Source of the DNA: Volvariella volvacea V23 | Lineage: Eukaryota > Basidiomycota > Agaricomycetes > Agaricales > Pluteaceae | Assembly (NCBI GenBank): GCA_000349905.1 | Contig: KB722737.1 | Coordinates: 457,327 to 521,326 of the forward strand | DNA length: 64,000 bases | Direction: 5' to 3' | In this document: in pieces, positions 10,942 through 22,420 of the stretch | Layout of the letters: each line of letters begins with the position of its first letter | How positions within the stretch are numbered: the first letter of the stretch is position 1 | Position numbers and translations under genes: made by a program | Notes under the pieces: generated by a model | The model's database searches: none | The model's input: the letters and a program-made list of their open reading frames with translations, nothing else | What the model was told of the DNA's origin: nothing

Positions 10942-13181
10942 ATGTCCTCCTCGTCTTCCTCAATCATCCAACCTACTACTCGCTCACGAACTGGTTTGTT
11001 CCTCTCCTTCAGAGAATCCACCGCACGACCCTCGCGCTTCTCCCGCTCGAGGCTATCGCGTTATGACGATCCCGATCATCAGTCTGAGGAACATGAAGGT
11101 CTCATAGCCAATGCCGCACCGAGCCACGTTGCGCTTGATGTCGGCCTACCGCCGAAATGGTCTGGTCCTCATTACTTCCAGGCCTTTTCTTGACACGCTT
11201 ATGCATATCTGCACGCATACAGGGTGGACTTCTCCGAAGAAGTGGAAGAGATTCTGGCAGATACCCGTGCCAAAAGTATGTAATCGTCCGCCTTGAAGCT
11301 CTGACCCGGTGTTTCTCATTATCGCACGCCGTTCATCGGCCTTTCGTTTATTGCCTTTCCCCTTTTTGTCTCCAGTCGCCGCCCTAGAGAAACTGCATGC
11401 AAAGCATGTCCTTCCCGGTTTCTCGGACCGATCTCACGAGGAAAGAGAGATTGAAGCGCTGACAACAGAAATTACCAGAGTACGTGCCAATTTGATCCTT
11501 CCTTTGACCTGTCTATTTCTATCCATATGGTCTTGTTTCTGCACTTCTACATCCTCTCCCACTTTATCTTACTCTGCCGCAGCGTCGGTCGTATATCGGC
11601 CATCTGATTGACTATTCTTGCAAGTGTCGCTTACTGCAACCCGGATAATAGGAATTTCGACGGTGTCAGACTCTGATCCAGAAAATTGGTGCCACTCAAT
11701 CACATTCATTTCCACCGTCCAGAGCCGATTCTCAATCAAATCGCCATGAGTCACTTGCGGCCAAGAACGTGCAGAGAGGCCTAGCTGCCAAGGTTCAAGA
11801 GCTTAGCGCCACCTTCCGAAAGAAACAGCGAGTTTACATGGAGAGTGCGTATCAAAACATTTCGTCATTCCTTTCCGTTGTCCGTGTCAATCGCTCTCCA
11901 TTATTGGTATTCCTCGCGATCATTTAATCTCCATTTCTTCGTCTGTTTGTATGGGTCCTAATTTCGGTTTCCTTCTAAATCGTAACAGAAATCCAAGGCC
12001 ATGCAATTAAAAATCAGGATCTTCTGATAGCATCGGGTACGGTCTCCCTAAGAGGCTCCGAGGGAATGAGTGCCGTTGACGATGATGTCGCAGCCGCTGT
12101 AAGTTTAACCCTAATTTTCCTGCATTTGTAGCACCTACTGACCTAGTGTGTGTCTGTACGCTTTATTACCTCAACCCTGGTCTGGAATGCTGCAAATATG
12201 CGATCACTAAACCCGTCATCTCTCCGTCCCACTGCCCTTCTTGATCTATGGCGGTGCATTTTCGATCCCGGGCCATCAACCTATCTCTGTGTGGTCGTGA
12301 TACCGAATCGATCGCTCTTTTCTCCTGCCACATTCTCCAATTGTCTGCCCGGTTCTTCGCTACCTGCCACGGAATTCCGGCTTGTCGCGGTCCAAGACCC
12401 ACACTCGTTCCCAATCTCAATCCCTGACTCTCACACATGTCGATCCTTCGCAAGATATCCAACAACGTAATCGAGAATTGACGGAAATAACAAATAGCAT
12501 CGCTTCATTGGCAGAGCTATTCAAGGATCTATCAGTTTTGGTTATCGATCAAGGGACTTTACTGGACAGTATCGAGTATAATATTGAACAGACCGCGGTC
12601 TACGTAAATGAAGCAGCAAGGGAGTTGGATGTCGCACAGAGGTGAGTTAATTGGTTCTTGGCCTCATGGCCTGTATGCCTCTATCAAGGTGGCTTTCTCG
12701 CTGTTGGCAAACACGAGCTAACTGATTATCTTGTAAATTTGCATTCATCCTGATCCTGTACTTCTCGCCTTCCTTACCCCGCTGGTGCTCTCCCTGCATG
12801 CGACTTCTCATTCGTCGCATCTTCTTGACCTTCCCCACATCGTGTGGTCTGGGGTTCATAACTTCCTTTTCTGGACTTCTACATGGAAAACCCATTTTAC
12901 GCGTCGCACACCACACACAACATAGATATCAGAAGAACACAGGTCGACGGAAATGTATATTATTGCTCCTATTGATGATCTTTGGATTGATTATCGTCTT
13001 GATATTCAAGCCAAAGCGTCATCACGATTCTTTGGAAAAGGTGCCCTCAAGCGCCGAATCTCCTCTGGGTACACGGCCGCCAGTTGCGATAGCTGGTTCG
13101 TCAAAGGTTGATGAAGCCGGTGATAGGAACGAGATGCTGAGAATCAGACGTGCGGGCCCCTTACTATGGGAGAGATGGTGA
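10942..13181 (+). CDS. TLG2: TLG2/syntaxin-16-like t-SNARE
   Basis: Qa-SNARE of the trans-Golgi/endosome. The start is the ATG at 10942 (MSSSSSSIIQPTTRSRTGLFLSFR), matching the basic N-terminal peptide of this family. Exons continue through VDFSEEVEEILADTRAK, LEKLHAKHVLPGF, a helical stretch ending ELSATFRKKQRVYM, then the SNARE motif from RNRELTEITNSIASLAELF through LVIDQGTLLDSIEYNIE (with the Qa-defining Gln) to EAARELDVAQR. After one intron comes YQKNTGRRKC and a single C-terminal membrane anchor (ILLLLLMIFGLIIVLIF), followed by a hydrophilic tail of about 50 residues that is long for a tail-anchored SNARE. Several introns are present. Confidence 0.92.
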
Positions 13182-15756
13182 CAGTGGTTTGAGGGAAATT
13201 AGTTTAATGATTATGACACTCTTAAGCGAATTACTCTTTCCCCGTATTCTCGTTGTCTGGTTTCGTTGCTGGTATATACCTGCGGTTTGTGTTACATGCA
13301 TCTGGGATAGATTAGACTACTCAATTCGTGGATAATGGACGTTCTTCTCTGTGCTGGCATTCCTGTGGATCATTTGTATAAACTTCGATTCGTTGTACGA
13401 ACCTTAATGTGTGATCACATCGGTCGGTGGATAATCTGGAAGAAAGTGAGGATGGTGAACGGGCAAACACTCAGAATACCGGTCGCACACGAGGCGTCAC
13501 TACTGTACAATTGAAGCTTGCACCCTGGTCCTGGTCGCAAACGCCACACGAGTTTCATGTATGGTGCACTGCGGGCCCAGAAGGGTTGGGTTGGATAGGA
13601 AAACTTTCATTCAATGGAGAAGTACCAGTAGTTGGTCTAGGTCTAGGCCGACGTGGGCTCGACGCCCTGAGTTTGGTGTTGCAGGCCAGGATCGGAATGG
13701 ATGATTTATACTGCATGTGCCAGGCGGCCACCGCAAACATCGTCGATTGGATGCGCTGGGTGGTGCGGAACGGAGACCCCTAAAAGCTTAGGCTAACGAG
13801 CAAAAGACGGTCGAATCGTGGAAATTTGAACGAGACTTCGTAGCAATGGGAAGGTGAGTTACCTATTGGGGGTCTTGCAGCCACAAGGCCATTTCATTGC
13901 AGGGATACATAGAATCCAACTCGCACCACTCCGTACTCGGAAGTTTCGATGTTTGGGTATTAGGCTCTTTACTATCTTGGTGCAGGTGCCCTCTGTGCTC
14001 GACTGGTTAATGGGCCTACGGCGCCCACCCGCGTTGATGAGATCTTGGAGATAGTGATGTTTTGCACGTTCCCAATGCCGAGAATCAACTGATCGTTTGA
14101 GTGAGAGGGAGCCTTGAGGCGCCTGTGATCAACCGGCCGGCTTCGATGTTCTCCAAAGATTTCGCCATGCACTCATGATTTTGACATTGGCATTCTTCTG
14201 GCGTGATTTGCGGGTTGGTGATAGAACGCATGTCCGATGCCGATCTTTCTACGAGAAAGTAGGCCTCGAGTAGTGCCAGTGTTCTGTATGACAGACATAG
14301 TTGTCCTCACCTCCAATGGGCAAAGAGATAATGAACCAACCTTTCGGGGATACAGTAATGCAAGTTGATCCTTCAGATTTTTTGATCATGCACTGGATTA
14401 TGTACATGAGCCATGATACCGTGTGCACACTACCCCACTTCGAGAGCCCATATACCAACACATGCCAAGGTTCGATGAAAAGATAGCGTTCAGTAAAAAC
14501 GATTCCAAGGACCAATTGAAGCGGTGAAACCTAATCGTTCATCTGTCACGACAGCACATTCATTCGCCTTGTTGGGGCTAAACACAGGACCAGAAGCGGA
14601 AAGTAACATGTGTAAGGCTGGATGATCCTCGTCACAGGGGGTCGCAAAGGGAAATACCTGGTGAGTGGTTCTGAATTGACTTTCTGGGCGTATGCGGCTT
14701 GAGATGTTTAATTAATGCCTGGACGGGAAAGCTCTGAACATAGAATGTTAACGTTAAGATGCGAAGGTTTGAACAAGCTACGGTAGATGCCGAACAAAGG
14801 CCTGCTAGGAGGTACTTACAACTTGCATCCTGCAGGCCCGGTTTGTGTTTGGAACCTAGTCTATAACCTCCCACGGTTGAGCGACGCCTTGTCTGCATTT
14901 GCAAGACTTGAAATTGTATATATCGTAATATGACATAGTGCAGACTTAGAATAACACTCTGTGGAGCAACTGGAATTGATCAAGGAGGGCAAGACGCGGA
15001 GGACATACGTTTGCCCTAATCACTCACTCTCCCCCCACTCCTCCAGTCGCAGAGTTGCCCGATACCGGCGGTTGCGGCTTCCACGGAAGCTAAGATTCTT
15101 GCCCCTTCAACTGTTGCCAGGGTCTCACGGTGAGCAAAAGCTCAATATCCAAAATTTGTTATCAATTGAGAGGTGTGCCATCCGTGAAGTGCCAGGTTGC
15201 TATGGTCAGACCTGAGGCCTGATACTTGAAGCAAATCCTCCATGACGCAATGCGCAATGCTTATCTCTTGCAACGGTTGGCTATCCCCCTTTGTCGATAC
15301 AGTGCAGGCCACCTAGGCTTCATCATCATGAGGGCGCTTCGAGCAGAGGTCAGTCCGCAACTATTTACGTCGGTGCTGACGTCGAGGGTGTTCCTTTGGT
15401 TCATTACGGAAATAGGTTTAGCCCTGAATTGACAAAGGGATCAATGTCGCTAATCCCTTGCTCAACCCGTCGCTCGGCAGAAAATAGAACAACATTATTT
15501 GTCTCCCATAATAGACATTTTGCAAGCAAAATTCCACGACAAAGGAGTCTTGTGCATTAACCACCTCCTGGAGGGACTGAGAGGGTTAGTAGCTGCGTTT
15601 CCAAGCAAAATCATCAAGTTGGATACCACATAGATCTCGGTGGACGCGAATAACAGGTGTGTACCACAATTCATCAAATATATTTGTGCCGCCAAGATAC
15701 AAACTGTGACGTCGTTTTAAGGATTTAGCACCGGAAGCTGATCCACTTTTGTGTTC
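13182..15756. other. 2.6 kb without a firmly supported gene
   Basis: Between TLG2 and the MscS gene I find no known family. Several segments stay open on both strands. The most protein-like are on the minus strand at about 14250-14660 (frames containing DEDHPALHMLLSASGP, ECAVVTDERLGFTASIG and SKWGSVHTVSWLMYI) and around 14130-14240 (TNPQITPEECQCQNHECM). I could not join them into one phase-consistent model. A 118-codon plus-strand frame at 13427-13783 also lacks a motif. This may be an unrecognised or decaying gene, or non-coding DNA. Confidence 0.35.
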
Positions 15757-18700
15757 ATGTCCACTCAAAAACGACCGTCGCCGGACTCAGAGGGTTATTA
15801 CCGCATAAGTTTGGGCGAGCTCCCCAATACTGGTGGGGAGAGTTCCAAAAGGTGAATGACCGTGTGCTTGTTATCTAAGGTGGAGATTAACTAGGCATAT
15901 GAACTGCAGCCGGCCAGTTGACCCTGGTGTTGCATCCTACTTCGAAGCAGAGTTCAAGGGGTCGTCCACTCATTTGCCGATGCACAAAAACCAATATCCT
16001 CCCTCTCAAGTGGGACCAGGATACGATGCTGAACGAGCTCAGCATCCTTCTGACCCATTTGCTGCATCTCCAAGTATGCCCGTACCAACCCTAACGAAAG
16101 ATCCACGCCCTTCACAACACAGAGGGAAAAGTGACAGTTGGGATTTTTTAGGTGGGCTGAAGGAGGGATATGAGGGATTTGACTCGCGTAATGCAACCGA
16201 AAAACATCTCGTGTTTGCGGATGGGGACATGCCTAACAACAGGGTGCGTTCAACTCGGCTCTTTCATGGCTTCACTTCCGCTCACCACTACCGGTGAACG
16301 TCCACAGTTCTCCAAGTTGTATCACTACCTGTTGAATGTCTCGATCATAACTCGGTGGTTCTTATTCATTGTTCCTGTTCTCGCTTTGCTATGGATTCCT
16401 GGTATCGTAGGATTAACGACGTTTCCTGAAGCCAAGGTACGCGTTTATACGTGTTGCGGTAGGAGCTTTGTGTCATTTATGATATGACAGATCTGGGGTG
16501 TGAATTTGCTATGGTGGAGCATCTGGTTAACAGTTGTGTGGGGTGGTATGTTCATTCTTGATGTCTGCGCTTTGTGACCTGACATTTGAGCATATAGGAT
16601 GGTGGGGGGCTTTGGCATTTTCGTAGGTCACCCTTTCTTTATTCACCACCAGCAACTTCTCAAATCACCTTAACTTAGCTTAATTCTTCCATCGGTTATG
16701 AGATCTACTATCGGAGTAGTAGCCCTTGCTTCACGTCGTTACATTGAATGGGCAGCAGCACTCCACCGGTGAGTACCGCGTGCCTGAGTCGTGACAGGGT
16801 CTAATCGCCATAAAGGTATATCGCGCTCTTTGGCTGGTCACTGGCCATCTGGGTTTCGTGGAATCCTTTGATTGATGTTCAGCAACGGGATGCCAGTGAG
16901 AATAGCATCAAAGTTATTGATCTCATTGGGAGACTCCTATTTGGATTATTCATTTGCTGTGCCGTACTTTTGGCCGAAAAGTTTGCAATTCAATTCATTG
17001 CTGCAAAGTTCCACGAAAGATCGTATGCTGGTATGTTATTACGCTGGGGCTCGTCCTCTTTGCTTTACTGGATGGATGTTTATCTCGTTTCGGATGCGTT
17101 ATAGAGAGAATTGCTGACCAGAAACAGGCGGTCAAGCACCTTGTAACGCTCTACCGTCATTCTCAGGACCTTCCTGGTCGCCCTGACACCTTGGAAGGCC
17201 CACGGGATAGGCGCGCTAGTATGCATCCCAGCAAGCTATTGAAGAGAATTCGTCAAGGTGTACGGGCTGCAGCGACTACAACCACCACCGCGTTAGGGAA
17301 TGTTGCTTCTGAAATTGCAGGAAGGTGAGATGGAATATCGTTTTCTAGTTTCAGTCTTTTCACAGTTGGATATCAGTTCCGTTCTTCAACCAAATTCACC
17401 ACAGGCGATGGTTAAGACTGCGTTGGAATCTGCCAACAAATCTCGTCTAGTCAGTTTCCAATACTTTTCCGCCCATTGCCGGTGCATATTGAGTGCTAAT
17501 TGGGCTGACTATGCGTACAGTTGGCACGAAGATTATTCCATTCGTTCGCGAAGCCAGGCGCTGAATACCTCCTTATTGGTGACATTAACAAGTATTTCCA
17601 GGATCCCATCGAGGCAGAGCAGGCATTTGCCCTATTCGATAAGGATGGGAATGGCGACGCATCGCGAGAAGAAATTGAAATGGCATGCCTGTGAGTAACT
17701 GGCACTGTTAATTGCTTTGGCGCTGATACCGGATCACTGCAGTGACCTTCATCGTGAGCAACTCTCTATCGAGCATTCTATGCGCGATTTAGACAGTGCT
17801 GTGGGACGTCTGGATAACATTCTCATGTCACTTTATGTGATCATTGTCATTGTCATTCTCGCGGTTACACTGGTGGGTATCTTATCATTTACTGTCTTCT
17901 CTGTTGCTCCTTCAGTATGCCGGGTGCCTGACCACTTCATATAGGAAGCCCAACTGATAAGCCTGATCACTGGTGCAGGAACGTTATTACTTGGTGAGTT
18001 GCTCCTGTTGGTTTCTTCATACGTGCTTGTTGTTCAATATTAATATTATTGGCGTAATTGCCTCGACTAGGTCTCAGCTGGCTCATTGGAGGGAGCTTAC
18101 AAGAAGTTTTAACGAGTATTATCTTCCTCTTTGTGAAGCATCCATTCGATGTCGGAGATCGTGTTATGGTCCAAAAGGAGACTTATACCGTTAAGGAGAT
18201 CCGATTGCTTAGCACCATCTTCCTCGATGGGCATGGTACATGCATACAAGCACCCAATAATATCTTGAACCAACAGGTCAGTCAGTTTGGGCACAACAGA
18301 TGATAGCATTTTAAATAGTTTGCGGATAGTTTATTCATAACTACCGTCGAAGCCCTCAGGTGCGTACTTGGTCTTCAAGGGAAGCTTATACTAACAGCGC
18401 CTCTAGATGTCCGAAACATTCACCTTTGACGTGAACTATGGAACTACCTTTGAAGATATTGAACTACTACGCAAAAAGATGCTTGCCTTCTTGGAGAATG
18501 AGCGCAGGGACTACCACCCTATGTTTGACGTATCAGTAGTAGGTTCGTTGGACATAGTTGTTTCCTCCGCTGTTCAGGGCTAATGGGCCTTCGTGTAGAT
18601 TTCCCTAATCAGGAGAAGATGACACTGACGGCGGACATTAAGTATAAGAGCAATTTCCAACAAGGAGCACTCAAATGTAGGCTCATGACCTCCGTCTTTG

Positions 18701-19358
18701 CACCTGAGATTGATCGTTTGCATCTCATTAACAGCGAAACGCAGAAATAAATGGGTTTGCGCGTTGAAGACGGCCCTGGCAGAAGTGGGGATCTACGGTT
18801 CGAACGGAAATCCAAATGCACCACCCGGTATCGAACGGTACACCCAAGTTCCTTGGGAGGTTGTCAGAGCACAAGACGAAGCAGCTTCCGGTGATACTCC
18901 GGCATATAGTCCTCCTGGTGGCTGGCAATTGACCGATGCAAATGCCGTGATTTGTGAGTTATGTTATTCACTTTACCTCTCAATTCCGTGGGAATACCTC
19001 ACCAGGCCCGACAAATATGATTGCGGGTTTAGTCACTTGCCTTGAATTGTGATTGGATTACTAATTGCGGTCTTCTTTTGCACGTAGTGGATCCCACCCA
19101 GGATGTTTTCGGTGAAGCTAACGAGGTGATCTTATTTTTTTTTTTTATGCGTGGCATCAAGGGTAGGGCTAATCTACTTTACCATAGCTGCACATGGCCC
19201 ACCCTCGAAGAGGACTTTCCGAGGAACAGCGCAATGCAAGATCTCCGTTCAGTAACGTGTCGATGCCATCACCATCCACCCAATCACCGGGAGCCGCCAT
19301 GCCCACCCCATCTGCATCAGGGAGTCGACCTGAACGGATTGAAATGACACCTCGTTGA
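15757..19358 (+). CDS. MscS-family mechanosensitive ion channel with EF-hand (Msy1/Msy2-like)
   Basis: Fungal MscS channels of this type act in the ER or other internal membranes in calcium and osmotic responses. Exon 1 starts at 15757 ([16 protein letters not shown]) and splices at AAAAG/gtgaat into [16 protein letters not shown]. Hydrophobic segments follow from about 16340 to 17110. A canonical EF-hand loop, [12 protein letters not shown], lies at about 17640-17680. The pore helix and MscS beta domain are read from [30 protein letters not shown] and [11 protein letters not shown]. The last exon splices after a 12-T tract (19133-19146) and ends [14 protein letters not shown] at 19356-19358. 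The tail is Ser/Pro-rich and disordered. Many short introns; no missing core motif seen. Confidence 0.92.
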
Positions 19359-19592
19359 TAGGAAGAACATAGTTGATAGCAGTTTTCCCTGGACAATGTC
19401 TCATGAATCTCATCACTTATCATACTTAGTACCTAGTCTTCTGTTGCATGCTCATTCGGACTTGCTGGCGAGATTGAGGCGCCCCAGCTATTAGAATGTA
19501 TTGAAGATATGCTGTGCATAATATAACACGTAGACAATATACCTACTCTCGTTCACTTCACGAGTGGCAAGCAACGCAACATACCAGCAGAG

Positions 19593-21216
19593 TCAAACGT
19601 TCCATCCATTCGTTTGGTGCTCGGGACTTCCCCATCCAGCACCGGCTCCACCACCCCATGCACTGGCACCTCCACTTGATTGTGGACTTGTCGTCCAACC
19701 ACCACCACGGTTGGGACTCGTATGCTGTTGCCAATTGGGCATGACAGGATTATTGGTGACTGGTACTTGCCAAGTCGATGCAATATTTGCGCCCCACGAT
19801 GATTCATGAGAAACACCATTAGGTTGTGCATCTTCAGCTGGAGGTTTAAGATTGTAGACAAGACTAGCGAGCTTATTCTGCAGCTCAGCCAGTCCCTGTG
19901 CGCCCGTGGAACAGCCGTAGTTCAACCATGTTTCCTGAGTATCTCAATAGTACAAGGCTGTTACTCACCCTCATCACTACCTCCTGCGGGCCCAAGCTAC
20001 CATCCGTTTCCACGTCAAAATAAAATTTATTGGGCTTTGCAGTATAGTCGAAAAACTCGTCGTCGCGGGGTGCTTCCTCCTCTTCAGCATTTTTACCTAC
20101 GGGCCATTCCGTTTTTGCATCCGTTTCGAACCAATATGATGTGTGTCGAAGCTTATTATACGGGTCATATTCAAAGGCAACGGCGGAACAAGGCGACCAT
20201 TTAGCATGTTCTTTTGCGATACCCTGTCAAATGATGTGAAATTGGTTGATAATCAGGGAAAGGCATCGAAGGAAGACTACTCAGAACGAAAATCCTTGGA
20301 GATGGGCGTATGGTATGGCCTTACCTTCTTCGCTATACATTTAACTTTAAGTTCTTGCCCTTTCCGGATTTTGCAGATCAGTATAGGCGGAGCCCCAGGT
20401 TCATCTAGACGTAAACCAGTTGGTTAATACTGGAAACCGAAAATCATGTGAACAAGAACATGGCTCCTGCTCTGACACTCTCCGGATACCCCGTTCCTTA
20501 CCCCGTTCCCCCAGACTCCAACTATATTTCTATTCCACGGAATGGTGGATCTACAAGATTTAGAACACGAAAGACACTCACTTTTGCCGACGGGTTGTCC
20601 AAAGAACTCGCCCCGTTTGGATAACTCGTCACCCTGATCAATACCGTCTGCCTCACCATCACCCCAGACACTCCGCGTGCTTGGTGATGTGAGTTCAAGA
20701 TGATTACTTGTAACATCCATCGTATGGGAATCATGGCAAGCGACATGTAGCAGCAGTGGGACGGTACAGAATGAGCATCCAGCCAAGCAGGTGCAATCCT
20801 TGAGAAATATGGGTATTGCTTGACGGCAATGCAGGCAGGAAATAACGCACTCTTGAGTATCGCATTCCCTCTTCACAGTTTGTGCTGACTAGGGGGATCA
20901 TTCCGAGACGGTGTGCGATGAACTCGTCGGGAAGAACAGTCGTATTAATCTCGATCTCGACCATGTCGATAGCTAGGGTAGGTAATGGGATCGGAGTCGG
21001 AAGGAATACAGAGACAATGATCGTACCAACAGTCGGGATGTCAGCCATCATAACCCTTCTAAACGAGTTGGCGAAACTATAACCTCATCAGCCGTTGTAG
21101 CTTAGCACGAAGCGGGTTCCGTACGCGAGGTCGACATTTTCAAGAACGAAGTTGACTTTGTCTCGCCTAAGTTCGCGAATGCGCACCGTTGGCTCTAATT
21201 CGTCGTGTGTTTGCAT
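19593..21216 (-). CDS. RPB3: RNA polymerase II subunit RPB3, with a Trp/Gly-rich C-terminal tail
   Basis: Core Pol II assembly subunit (alpha-like, partner of RPB11). Start at 21216: [20 protein letters not shown]. Diagnostic blocks are [30 protein letters not shown], the zinc-binding [11 protein letters not shown] (CxC-x3-C-x2-C), TMDVTSNHL, a second-half exon with [37 protein letters not shown] and the helix [16 protein letters not shown]. Beyond that helix, in the same frame, runs a roughly 75-residue Ser/Gly-rich tail with seven Trp, mostly next to Gly, Ala or Ser (SSW, GGGW, AWGGG, GWGS, NGWNV), ending at TGA 19593-19595. Introns are phase-consistent where checked. Confidence 0.95.
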
Positions 21217-22420
21217 TGAGAATGGCGACGTGTGGAGTGGAGTTTCGCTTCGCGTTCGTAGTATAGACTCAAGGTGTGGACGACACAATAAACTTGGACT
21301 TGAAACAAGTGCAAACAGATGGCTCGGCTGGGCGTACTGCGTCGACGTTCTGTCGCGCACGACGCAGCGCACCGCGTCTTTCTTGGAATTGGTGTTGGCT
21401 GGCAGTCAGTCGTACGCGCAAAGTTCGCACTCTTTGGAACGTACTCCACTGTGACAGACGGGCCAAGGGCGGATCGCTCCCGGCCTGTGTGCTTACTAAA
21501 ATATCCAGCACCTCATGCATGATCCAACGGCTTCATAGCCGCGTCATTTGTAAGGATCCCTGCTGTTGCACCTTTATATAGCAACTTCTTACGCTTATTC
21601 CTGGTAAGTGTTCTGCGTGCCTTGTACTCACTTATCAGAGGCTCATGACACACATCAAACTTGACGTACTCCTTTGCGTTTATCATTGAGACGTTATGCA
21701 ACTCTGATCGACGTTCATGAGGCTTCATGAACCATAAGGACTGCGGGCTGCTGCGTGTCCATCTCTTTCTCCAAACAGTGGGTGATATATTATCATTCCT
21801 TGGGTGCGTTGCGTTCTCGTTGGCATCCGATGACCGAAGAAGCCCATGATAATAAGTCTTGGGCTCAGCGTCCGGCAGGCCTGGAGCTCAATTGGAAAGT
21901 GGCTGTTGAGAGTTCGGTTGAAGAAAGGCGGTATCAGGTTTACCCTGCTTCTCCACCAGACGACGACGCATGCCCTGCTACAATGGACTCGCATGTGGCA
22001 GAAGGAACTCGTCGCCAAGTTCTCAGGTTCTGACTGGATCTGGTCTGTAGGTTTCGAATGCATGTATCTTTCTGCACAGCACCAGGAAGATCTGGCATTC
22101 AATCTCATAAGGCACCATTAAATGGTGGCAGATGAGTGGACGACCATCAGGGTCAGCTCTCGGATGAACAGACACATGGAGGACGTGCCCAGATTTGGTA
22201 ATATATTTAAACAACCGCGGACTATCGTCTCATCCCGCGGACTTGCGAGGTTCGCGTTCACAAAATCATCAGTTCTGTTATAGCCCTGACCGCTCTACGA
22301 GGGGAGAGTTCCGTGGAATGACAGCAGGTTCCCCGCGAGTGGATGGGCATGCCTGATAAAAGAGAGCGGAGTAAATTCTTATTTTTTCCGTAACCTCATC
22401 TACTCTCCACCCTTCTAAAC
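21217..22420. other. Divergent intergenic region between RPB3 and an acyl-CoA synthetase
   Basis: About 1.2 kb holding both promoters. Open frames occur on both strands (for example 21755-22033 plus and 21725-22108 minus) without recognisable motifs or convincing splice partners. A TATA-like GATAAAAG lies about 65 bp before the synthetase ATG (near 22355). Confidence 0.45.

Noticed and set aside
13427..13783. 118-codon plus-strand frame
   Set aside because: No recognisable domain; the reverse strand is also open here and no adjoining exon was found.
21725..22108. 127-codon minus-strand frame and overlapping plus-strand frames
   Set aside because: Both strands are open at once, no motif and no splice partners; likely chance in an intergenic region.
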